Assembly (NCBI GenBank): GCA_009702525.1
Contig: WLHW01000018.1
Location: 1 to 17,966 of the forward strand
DNA: 17,966 bases
Reading direction: 5' to 3'
Source: Actinomycetota bacterium
GTDB taxonomy: Bacteria; Actinomycetota; Actinomycetes; Nanopelagicales; Nanopelagicaceae
In this document: in pieces, positions 1 to 6,607 of the stretch
How positions within the stretch are numbered: position 1 is the stretch's first letter
How the letters are laid out: every line of letters starts with the position of its first letter
Position numbers and translations under genes: made by a program
The notes under the pieces: generated by a model
Seen by the model: only the letters and a program-made list of their open reading frames with translations
What the model was told of the DNA's origin: nothing
Databases searched by the model: none

Positions 1-143
1 AAAATAATATTGAGAATAATCTCATCGCCACAACTGGTATTTACGTGGCTAACCTGAGCGCTGAATGTTGGGCTCAAGCCTTTGTGTTGTGGATGCTTGT
101 AGTGATCCAAAATCACTTCTTGATATAGCGAATCTAATTCCAT
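1..143 (-). CDS. sufU: SufU-like iron-sulfur assembly protein, N-terminal part (cut by window edge)
   Basis: Reading the minus strand from the ATG at 143 gives 47 residues starting MELDSLYQEVILDHYKHPQH, followed by NTSCGDE. The LYxEVILDHYxxP block and the (N)xxCGD motif are hallmarks of the SufU/NifU-like N-terminal family; the Cys (about residue 38) is the first metal/sulfur-handling cysteine. In Gram-positive Suf systems SufU is a zinc-dependent sulfurtransferase that takes persulfide sulfur from SufS. The ATG overlaps the sufS stop (ATGA), as expected for the next gene of the operon. The C-terminal two thirds lie outside the window, so the remaining cysteines cannot be checked. Identification is by motif recognition only. 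Confidence 0.9.
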   Translation of the reverse strand, partial: MELDSLYQEVILDHYKHPQHKGLSPTFSAQVSHVNTSCGDEIILNII

Positions 144-1399
144 CAGAATCTCCCAAAATATTTCTGAGCACCAAGTATCGCAGAGACAAGGGCATCAGCA
201 TCATCTTCATCGTTGTAGATATACAGCGAGGCGCGAGTAGTAGCTGGGACGTTCATGCATTTCGCTAATGGCCAAGCACAGTGGTGGCCAGTTCTGACGG
301 CAACTCCTTGGCTATCCAAATATTGCCCAATGTCGTGTGGATGAATATCTTTGATTGTAAATGACACGGTTCCACCGCGCATGTGAGTATCGGTTGGGCC
401 AACAATGCGGATATCAGGGATCTCCAGCATTTTCTTCAATAAATAGCCCGTCAACTCGGTTTCATGATTGTGCACGTTATCCATGCCTAAATTAGTTAAG
501 TAATTAAGCGCTGCGCCTAAGCCAACTGCTTGCGCCATATTAGGAACGCCGGCTTCAAACTTCTGAGGTACTGGTGCCCACGTTGCACTCGTCATGGTGA
601 CGGTCTCAATCATGGAGCCACCAAATAAAAACGGCGGTAATTCATCCAACAAATTCATATGTCCCCACAAGACGCCAATGCCTGTTGGACCAAGGGCTTT
701 GTGGCCTGAGAATGCTAAGAAATCTACGCCAAGTGCCTTTACATCAATTGTCATGTGGGGAGCAGACTGGCAGGCATCCAAAATAACTACTGCACCTACG
801 TCATGAGCACGAGCAACTATTGCATCGAGTGGATTGATAGTGCTTAAAACATTAGACTGATGAGTAACAGATACAACTTTTGTGTTTTCCGTAATCACTT
901 CGTTGATATTGGATAAATCTAAGCGCGAATCTGGCGTAACTTTGAACCACGCTAACTCAGCACCTGTTCGAGCAGATAACTGCTGCCATGGTATGAGATT
1001 GGCATGATGTTCCATCTCAGTAACAACGATTCGATCGGAAGAGGTTAATGCAAAGCGATTTCCTGCTGGTGCATTACTCATGGCATATGCCAGAAGATTT
1101 AAAGACTCAGTAGCACTTTTAGTAAAGACTATTTCGTCAGCGCCTCCGGGTGAACCCAAAAACTCCGCAACGATTTCACGTGCACCTTCGTATGCATCGG
1201 TAGCTTCCTCTGCTAGCTGGTGAGCACCCCGGTGGACAGCTGCATTATGAAATTTATAGAAATTACTTTCAGCCTCAATAGCCGATAACGGTTTTTGACT
1301 TGTAGCACCACTATCTAAATAGACCAATCTTTTTCCGTCGCGGATCGTGCGCTCAAAGATTGGAAAATCTTTGCGCACGACCTTTGGCGAGAATGTCAT
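143..1399 (-). CDS. sufS: Cysteine desulfurase SufS (class V aminotransferase fold)
   Basis: 418 residues, usual length for SufS. It removes sulfur from L-cysteine using pyridoxal phosphate and passes the persulfide to SufU for cluster assembly on SufBCD. Visible landmarks: the YLDSGATSQKP N-terminal motif; HH at 131-132; the THQSN block with His180; DACQSAPH with Asp208 contacting the cofactor; SGHK with Lys234 as Schiff-base lysine; RTGHHCAWP with Cys374 as the catalytic cysteine. The RxGHHCA context marks the SufS-type (group II) desulfurases rather than IscS. Seven bases separate it from the sufC stop; there is no strong ribosome-binding site, so translation is probably coupled. Its own stop overlaps the sufU start. 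Confidence 0.96.
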   Translation of the reverse strand: MTFSPKVVRKDFPIFERTIRDGKRLVYLDSGATSQKPLSAIEAESNFYKFHNAAVHRGAHQLAEEATDAYEGAREIVAEFLGSPGGADEIVFTKSATESLNLLAYAMSNAPAGNRFALTSSDRIVVTEMEHHANLIPWQQLSARTGAELAWFKVTPDSRLDLSNINEVITENTKVVSVTHQSNVLSTINPLDAIVARAHDVGAVVILDACQSAPHMTIDVKALGVDFLAFSGHKALGPTGIGVLWGHMNLLDELPPFLFGGSMIETVTMTSATWAPVPQKFEAGVPNMAQAVGLGAALNYLTNLGMDNVHNHETELTGYLLKKMLEIPDIRIVGPTDTHMRGGTVSFTIKDIHPHDIGQYLDSQGVAVRTGHHCAWPLAKCMNVPATTRASLYIYNDEDDADALVSAILGAQKYFGRF

Positions 1400-1406
1400 A
1401 TGGTTT

Positions 1407-2159
1407 CTACTTGGTCACATAATCTGCGTAGCCGTTTGCCTCGAGCTTATCTGCCAAATCTGGGCCACCCTCTTCGACGATATGGCCATTAGCAAAAACA
1501 TGCACGAAATCAGGCTTAATGTATTTAAGAATACGCGTGTAGTGAGTAATCAACAGGACACCAAGATTGTTATTTTCCTTAGCGCGGTTAACACCTTCAG
1601 AAACGATTCGAAGAGCATCCACGTCAAGACCGGAATCTGTCTCATCCAAAATAGCGATCTTCGGACGCAAGAGTTCTAGTTGCATGATTTCATGGCGCTT
1701 CTTTTCGCCTCCTGAGAAACCTTCATTGACATTGCGCGTAGCAAATGCTGGATCCATGTTGAGCGCTTCCATCGCATCTTTGACTTCTGCTACCCATGTT
1801 CGCAGTTTAGGTGCTTCACCACGAAGTGCGGTAGCAGCCGTACGCAAAAAGTTAGAGACTGAAACTCCAGGTACTTCTACTGGATACTGCATGGCAAGGA
1901 AGAGACCTGCCTTGGCCCGCTCATCAACGGTCATCTCTAAGACATCTGCCCCATCGAGCGTTACAGTTCCGCCAACAATTGTGTATTTAGGGTGGCCGGC
2001 GATTGAGTAAGCCAATGTCGATTTACCTGAGCCGTTAGGGCCCATGATGGCGTGAGTTTCTCCCGAGTTGATTGTTAGGTCTACTCCTTTAAGAATATCT
2101 ACGGCACCAGCGTCGGTATTTACCGATACCTGCAAGTTACGAATCTCTAATGTGCTCAT
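1407..2159 (-). CDS. sufC: Suf complex ATPase SufC
   Basis: 250 residues, standard SufC length. It is the ABC-type ATPase of the SufBCD scaffold, powering cluster formation rather than membrane transport; no membrane segments are present. Walker A GPNGSGKST at 40-48; ABC signature SGGEKKR at 149-155; Walker B ending ILDETDSGLD with Asp172-Glu173; H-loop His206 in LLITHYTRIL. The DETDSGLDVDAL wording after Walker B is typical of SufC. A clear AGGAG ribosome-binding site (2168-2172) lies 8 nt before the ATG and overlaps the stop of the upstream Rieske gene. Confidence 0.96.
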   Translation of the reverse strand: MSTLEIRNLQVSVNTDAGAVDILKGVDLTINSGETHAIMGPNGSGKSTLAYSIAGHPKYTIVGGTVTLDGADVLEMTVDERAKAGLFLAMQYPVEVPGVSVSNFLRTAATALRGEAPKLRTWVAEVKDAMEALNMDPAFATRNVNEGFSGGEKKRHEIMQLELLRPKIAILDETDSGLDVDALRIVSEGVNRAKENNNLGVLLITHYTRILKYIKPDFVHVFANGHIVEEGGPDLADKLEANGYADYVTK

Positions 2160-2170
2160 CTTTAAATCTC

Positions 2171-2467
2171 CTAAATCTCGACTGTGACGGAATTTGCATT
2201 TACTGTTACTGAATAAGTTTCAAGTGGGATATTGGCCGGCAAAGTAACGGCTTCTCCAGTACGAAGATCGAACTCAGCTCCGTGAAGCCAGCATTCAATC
2301 TTGTAATCAGTGACATCGCCTTCAGACAAAGAGGCTTCAGAGTGTGAACATGTGTCATCGATTGCAAATACTTCGTCTCCAATGCGAGTCACACAGATAG
2401 TCTTACCGTTTTTTTCAAGCTTGACAGGCTTACCGTCAGCAAGTTGATCCAGTTGAAGGTCAGCCAT
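2171..2467 (-). CDS. Rieske-type [2Fe-2S] ferredoxin of the suf operon
   Basis: 98 residues, a free-standing single-domain Rieske protein of the small non-heme-oxygenase ferredoxin type. The cluster ligands are visible as CSH (Cys40, His42) and CWLH (Cys59, His62), the CxH...CxxH pattern that binds a [2Fe-2S] cluster with two Cys and two His. No membrane anchor or signal sequence. Its start codon directly abuts the sufD stop and its own stop lies 11 nt before sufC, so it is an integral member of the operon. From memory the same gene sits between sufD and sufC in Streptomyces but not in mycobacteria. Its role is not certain; electron delivery for cluster assembly is an inference from location. 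Confidence 0.93.
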   Translation of the reverse strand: MADLQLDQLADGKPVKLEKNGKTICVTRIGDEVFAIDDTCSHSEASLSEGDVTDYKIECWLHGAEFDLRTGEAVTLPANIPLETYSVTVNANSVTVEI

Positions 2468-3550
2468 TTACGCACCGGCCCGTTCTAGCTCTGCATCAAT
2501 ACGATTCATCAATCGCTCTTGAATGGATTCAACCGCAATCTCATTTACGATCTCATTGAAGAATCCGCGAACAACGAGACGTCGGGCATTTTCTAAAGTA
2601 ATGCCGCGAGACATCAAATAGAAAAGCTGCTCGTCATCGAATCGACCTGTTGTACTTGCATGGCCAGCACCAACAATCTCACCAGTCTCAATCTCTAAAT
2701 TAGGGACCGAATCGGCACGCGCACCATCACTCAAAAGTAAGTTGCGGTTCAGTTCGTAAGTATCAGTTCCTTCAGCGACAGCACGAATGAGGACGTCGCC
2801 AATCCAGACAGTATGTGCATCGCGTCCAGCTAAAGCACCTTTAAAGTTCACGCGAGATTTTGCGTTTGGAACTGCGTGATCAACATGCATTCTGTGTTCA
2901 AAGAATTGGCCAGTGGTTGCGAAGTAGACACCAAGAAGTTCAACTGAACCACCAGGTGCGATAAATTCAACAGTTGGAAGAATACGAACAACATCTCCAC
3001 CAACAGTGACTGTGATGGATTTAAACGTTGCATCTTTATCCACGACGGCATGATGTCGCGCGGTATAGACAGAGGCAGAATCGAACTCTTGCAGAGTGAT
3101 GAACTTCAATGATGCACCAGGTGCAAGTGAAATCTCTAAGTCCTCGGCAAGAACCGTATCGCCAGTGTTTTCAATAACGACAGTTGCTACGGCATGGCTG
3201 CCGAGTGAGATTCGTACGCGTGAAAACTCCGCTGAATCAATTGCACCTACACCGCGGCCAAGAAAAATAGGTTCGTGTACCTCTGTATTGCTTGCTATAG
3301 AAAGGTGTGCTACATCTGATACGGCTCCCCTAATGCGTTCAATAATGATGTCATCACTGGAAGCCAAAGGGGCCAGGGTTTCACGACTAAATGAAACACC
3401 TGCAGGCAACTGACCTTGGGAAATCAGTGAATGACGATCACCGATTACCGCGGTTCCATCATGGAGTCCGCGAAGTCGCTTAAGCGGTGTAAAGCGCCAC
3501 GCTTCTTCGCGTCCAGTTGGAGTTAAATAATTTGTAGTTAAGACTGACAT
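2468..3550 (-). CDS. sufD: Fe-S cluster assembly protein SufD
   Basis: 360 residues, somewhat shorter than E. coli SufD (about 420). Paralogue and partner of SufB in the SufBC2D scaffold. The N-terminus has the P-x-REEAWRFTPL motif of SufD, and the C-terminal part shares the DDEQLFYLMSRGI block with SufB. His297 in GAGHASTTGRFDD matches the conserved SufD histidine implicated in cluster formation in the E. coli protein. The ATG shares one base with the sufB stop (TAATG), so translation is probably coupled; the stop touches the ATG of the Rieske gene without a gap. Confidence 0.95.
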   Translation of the reverse strand: MSVLTTNYLTPTGREEAWRFTPLKRLRGLHDGTAVIGDRHSLISQGQLPAGVSFSRETLAPLASSDDIIIERIRGAVSDVAHLSIASNTEVHEPIFLGRGVGAIDSAEFSRVRISLGSHAVATVVIENTGDTVLAEDLEISLAPGASLKFITLQEFDSASVYTARHHAVVDKDATFKSITVTVGGDVVRILPTVEFIAPGGSVELLGVYFATTGQFFEHRMHVDHAVPNAKSRVNFKGALAGRDAHTVWIGDVLIRAVAEGTDTYELNRNLLLSDGARADSVPNLEIETGEIVGAGHASTTGRFDDEQLFYLMSRGITLENARRLVVRGFFNEIVNEIAVESIQERLMNRIDAELERAGA

Positions 3551-4959
3551 TAACCAACTGCGCCTTCCATTTGAAGTTCAATAAGTCGATTGAGCTCTAA
3601 GGCGTACTCCATTGGAAGTTCGCGAGCGATAGGTTCGATGAAGCCGCGAACAATCATGGCCATTGCTTCATCTTCGGTCAGACCTCTCGACATTAAATAG
3701 AAGAGTTGATCATCACTAATCTTTGAAACTGTAGCTTCATGGCCCATAGAAACGTCATCCTCACGAATATCGACGTAAGGATATGTATCAGAGCGTGAAA
3801 TCGTATCGACTAGTAAAGCATCACATTTAACTGTGCTCTTTGAGTGATGAGCACCTTCTTGAACCTGTACAAGTCCGCGATATGAAGTGCGTCCACCATT
3901 TCGTGCAACAGATTTAGAGATAACTGATGATGATGTATAGGGCGCAGCATGGACCATCTTGGCGCCAGAATCCTGGTGTTGTCCTTCACCAGCAAATGCT
4001 AAAGAAAGTGTCTCGCCTTTTGCATGTGGTCCCATTAAAAAGATTGCTGGGTACTTCATAGTTACCTTAGAACCGATGTTTCCATCGACCCATTCCATGG
4101 TTGCACCTTCAGCACAAGTAGCGCGCTTTGTCACCAAGTTATAGACGTTGTTAGACCAGTTTTGAATTGTTGTGTAACGCACACGTGCGCCTTTTTTAAC
4201 AACGATCTCAACGACGGCCGAGTGTAAAGAATCTGATTTGTAGATTGGGGCTGTGCAACCCTCAACATAATGAATGTAAGAATCTTCATCCGCAATAATA
4301 AGGGTACGTTCAAACTGACCCATGTTCTCAGTATTGATTCGGAAGTAGGCCTGCAGTGGAATATCTACATGTACGCCCTTGGGAACATAAATGAACGAGC
4401 CACCCGACCAGACTGACGTATTGAGTGCTGCAAACTTGTTATCGCCAACTGGAATAACCGTTGCAAAATACTCTTTAAATAACTCTGGGTGCTCTTTGAG
4501 CGCAGTATCTGTATCTAAGAAGATAACGCCTTGGGCAGCTAAATCTTCCCGAATAGAGTGATAAACCACTTCTGATTCATATTGAGCAGCTACACCCGAC
4601 ACTAGGCGTTGTTTTTCAGCTTCAGGAATTCCTAGACGATCGTAAGTATTCTTAATTTCTTCAGGCAAGTCATCCCATGTCGCAGCTTGCTTTTCAGTTG
4701 AGCGTACAAAGTATTTGATTGTGTCAAAGAAAATTCCTGAAAGATCAGAACCCCAGTTTGGCATAGGCTTCTTTTCAAAGAGAGCTAAGCCTTTTAAGCG
4801 TAGATCGAGCATCCACTGAGGCTCGGACTTCTTCTCTGAAATATCGCGCACAACATCTTCATTAATGCCACGTCGAGCATTAGTTCCGACCTCGCTCTTA
4901 TCTGACCAACCGTACTCATAATTTCCGAGGCCATCGAGTTCTGGATGCGTAGTTGTCAT
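3550..4959 (-). CDS. sufB: Fe-S cluster assembly scaffold SufB
   Basis: Taken from the ATG at 4959 this is 469 residues (MTTTHPELDG...). The frame is open up to 5019, but that extra stretch lies inside sufR and reads as non-family sequence; the 4959 start has an AAAGG ribosome-binding site 7 nt upstream and forms an ATGA overlap with the sufR stop. SufB is the scaffold subunit on which the cluster is built. Landmarks: GGSFIYVPKGVHVDIPLQAYFRIN; GCTAP; and KCDALLVDT with Cys379, which corresponds to the catalytic acceptor Cys405 of E. coli SufB; then GHEATVSKISDDQLFYLMSRG near the end. Confidence 0.96.
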   Translation of the reverse strand: MTTTHPELDGLGNYEYGWSDKSEVGTNARRGINEDVVRDISEKKSEPQWMLDLRLKGLALFEKKPMPNWGSDLSGIFFDTIKYFVRSTEKQAATWDDLPEEIKNTYDRLGIPEAEKQRLVSGVAAQYESEVVYHSIREDLAAQGVIFLDTDTALKEHPELFKEYFATVIPVGDNKFAALNTSVWSGGSFIYVPKGVHVDIPLQAYFRINTENMGQFERTLIIADEDSYIHYVEGCTAPIYKSDSLHSAVVEIVVKKGARVRYTTIQNWSNNVYNLVTKRATCAEGATMEWVDGNIGSKVTMKYPAIFLMGPHAKGETLSLAFAGEGQHQDSGAKMVHAAPYTSSSVISKSVARNGGRTSYRGLVQVQEGAHHSKSTVKCDALLVDTISRSDTYPYVDIREDDVSMGHEATVSKISDDQLFYLMSRGLTEDEAMAMIVRGFIEPIARELPMEYALELNRLIELQMEGAVG

Positions 4960-5630
4960 GCACGTACCTTTCGGTTTTTTGAAGTGGATGTTGCAGGTGT
5001 TGGAATAAATGTTGTACACACACCATCGCCATGAGCGATAGTTGCCAAACGCTGAACATGTGTACCAAGGACTCTGGAGAGAGCTTCAGTCTCGGCTTCA
5101 CAGAGTTGAGGGAACTCAGCAGCAACGTGCGCTATAGGGCAGTGATGTTGGCATAACTCCTCGCCCATCGGCTTTGTATGGATAGTCGCTGCATATCCCT
5201 GCTCAGTTAAAAAAACTGCAAGTGCTTCGTTTTTAGAAGGTTTTTTAGCCAGCGCAATAGTTGCCTTACGTTCGATATCTTCTGCTCGTGATTCTGCAAA
5301 TGCTTGAACCATGTGTTCACCTAATTGCGCCGACATAAATTTCAACGCCGCAACGGCTAAATCATCATACGAGTGCTCAAATTTTTCCCGACCCTCATCG
5401 GACATAAGAAAAACTTTTGAGGGCCGGCCACGACCACGAACCACACTCGATTGTGGCTGACGGGCCTGAAGAATCCCATCGGCCACAAGTAGATCTAAAT
5501 GCCTGCGAATTCCAGCTGGAGTAAGTCCTAATCTCACCGACAGAGTGGCAGCACTCGATGGACCGTTTTCCAAAATTGACCGAGCGACTAACTCCCGTGT
5601 GCGTCGATCCTCGCCCTTAGGGGCCAGCAT
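4956..5630 (-). CDS. sufR: SufR-like winged-helix Fe-S regulator of the suf operon
   Basis: 224 residues if started at the ATG at 5630. The frame stays open up to 5798, but that would overlap the ctaA coding start and the upstream residues do not look like the family, so 5630 is preferred; a GTG at 5648 is an alternative, and neither has a clear ribosome-binding site, so a leaderless start is possible. N-terminal winged helix (LSVRLGLTPAGIRRHLDLLV) followed by a GRGRPSKVF wing, as in ArsR/DeoR-like SufR proteins. The C-terminal half carries the likely Fe-S ligands: Cys160 and Cys164 (CQHHC), Cys177 and perhaps Cys205. SufR proteins repress suf when they carry a cluster. First gene of the operon, with its stop overlapping the sufB start. 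Confidence 0.9.
   Translation of the reverse strand: MLAPKGEDRRTRELVARSILENGPSSAATLSVRLGLTPAGIRRHLDLLVADGILQARQPQSSVVRGRGRPSKVFLMSDEGREKFEHSYDDLAVAALKFMSAQLGEHMVQAFAESRAEDIERKATIALAKKPSKNEALAVFLTEQGYAATIHTKPMGEELCQHHCPIAHVAAEFPQLCEAETEALSRVLGTHVQRLATIAHGDGVCTTFIPTPATSTSKNRKVRA
4967..4971 (-). promoter_or_regulatory. Ribosome-binding site of sufB
   Basis: AAAGG on the minus strand, 7 nt before the ATG at 4959. It decides the start of sufB in favour of 4959 over the upstream ATG at 5019, which would lie inside the sufR coding sequence. Confidence 0.7.
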
Positions 5631-5645
5631 GTCAGGAGTCAATTT

Positions 5646-5660
5646 CACAACAGTATTGTG
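5646..5660. promoter_or_regulatory. Palindrome CACAA-N5-TTGTG, candidate SufR operator
   Basis: Perfect 5-bp arms with a 5-nt spacer, lying 16 nt upstream of the chosen sufR ATG in the divergent sufR-ctaA region. The centre reads TACTGT on the minus strand (5650-5655), a plausible TAnnnT -10 element for the suf operon, though no good -35 is visible; a repressor bound here would cover it. Arms of this size are common by chance; position is the main support. As I recall, mycobacterial SufR is reported to bind an inverted repeat with ACAC/TGTG arms, but the spacing here is not identical. Confidence 0.4.
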
Positions 5661-5674
5661 TCCTAATTCGACAC
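5658..5674. promoter_or_regulatory. Palindrome GTGTC-N7-GACAC in the sufR-ctaA divergent region
   Basis: Perfect 5-bp arms with a 7-nt spacer, overlapping the CACAA-N5-TTGTG palindrome by three bases. A further GACAC copy lies at 5699-5703, and CACTA/TAGTG arms pair at 5672-5676 and 5695-5699. The 92-nt region between sufR and ctaA is thus rich in symmetric sequence, as expected of a regulator-bound divergent promoter. No binding protein is shown by the sequence; SufR is the obvious candidate. Confidence 0.3.
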
Positions 5675-5722
5675 TATTAGCCACTTCGACGCCGTAGTGA
5701 CACAGAGCAATAAGGTTAGGCC

Positions 5723-6607
5723 ATGAGCAGATCTCGCACACTGGCGCTACGGATTCTAGCTCCGGCAAGCGGCATCCTTCTCTTTTTACAAGCCGCAATC
5801 ATGGTGACTGGTGGTGGCGTCCGCCTGACTGGATCCGGATTGGGCTGCCCAACGTGGCCAGAGTGCACCCCTGGCTCGTACGTTCCTGTTCCTGGCCAAG
5901 CTGAAGGTCATCTTCATTCGTGGATTGAATTCGGCAATCGTTTGCTTACTTTTGTCCTTGTAGCCGCCGCACTTGTAACGCTTATTGCGGTTCTGCGTGC
6001 GGGAAGAAAAGATTTAAGAGTGTTGGCTGCGGGACAATTTCTTGGAATTTTTGGCCAGGGAATTCTTGGCGGAATTACAGTTCTTGTGCAATTGAATCCC
6101 ATAGCAGTCGCAAGTCACTATTTGTTAACAACAGTTTTAATCGCTGGTGCAACCTCACTTTATACCCGACGCAAAATTCCAGCTCAGAAAAAGTTATCTC
6201 CACTGACTGCGGATATTTTTTCTCGCGTGCACATAACGTTGAGCGCTTTTGTCATAGTTTTAGGTACAGTCGTAACTGGCGCTGGTCCGCACGCAGGAGA
6301 TATTAATGCACCTAGATTACATATACGTATTCAAAATGCTGCACAACTACATGGAGGTGCGGTAGCGTTTTTATTACTTTTCTCTATCGCTTTTTATTTT
6401 GCGCCTCACGTTTCTGAACAAACAAAAAGTATCTTGAGAATTTTTTTCATCGCTTCAATTGCTCAAGGCCTAATAGGAGTTATTCAGTATGTGCAAGGCG
6501 TACCTGAATTACTAGTTGCTACGCACTTAGCCGGATCGGCAATAGTCTGGATCATTGCTTGGCGCGTTTGGTTAACGGTTCAACGAGAAGAAAAGGTATC
6601 TGCTTAA
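5723..6607 (+). CDS. ctaA: Heme A synthase CtaA
   Basis: 294 residues with about eight hydrophobic membrane segments (roughly 11-30, 71-91, 98-121, 128-147, 167-187, 206-228, 237-257, 262-284). CtaA oxidises the methyl group of heme O to give heme A for cytochrome aa3 oxidase. The first outer loop holds the Cys pair in GCPTWPEC (Cys42, Cys48); the conserved histidines His132 (ASHYLLT), His210 (QLHGGAV) and His268 (ATHLAGS) are present. The motif that reads ExxHR in Bacillus reads EFGNR here (Glu69, Asn72, Arg73). AAGG at 5712-5715 is 7 nt before the ATG. The TAA stop shares a base with the tkt ATG, so ctaA probably heads the sugar-phosphate operon. ctaB (heme O synthase) is not in the window. 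Confidence 0.94.
   Translation: MSRSRTLALRILAPASGILLFLQAAIMVTGGGVRLTGSGLGCPTWPECTPGSYVPVPGQAEGHLHSWIEFGNRLLTFVLVAAALVTLIAVLRAGRKDLRVLAAGQFLGIFGQGILGGITVLVQLNPIAVASHYLLTTVLIAGATSLYTRRKIPAQKKLSPLTADIFSRVHITLSAFVIVLGTVVTGAGPHAGDINAPRLHIRIQNAAQLHGGAVAFLLLFSIAFYFAPHVSEQTKSILRIFFIASIAQGLIGVIQYVQGVPELLVATHLAGSAIVWIIAWRVWLTVQREEKVSA

Noticed and set aside
4178..4197. CGCAC-AC-GTGCG followed by CC and T6 on the plus strand within sufB
   Set aside because: Only a 4-bp RNA stem is possible, it is antisense to sufB, and no plus-strand gene upstream would use it.
4956..5798. Longer SufR (280 residues) starting at 5798
   Set aside because: It would run 76 nt into ctaA on the opposite strand and across the palindromes, and the extra N-terminal residues do not resemble the family.
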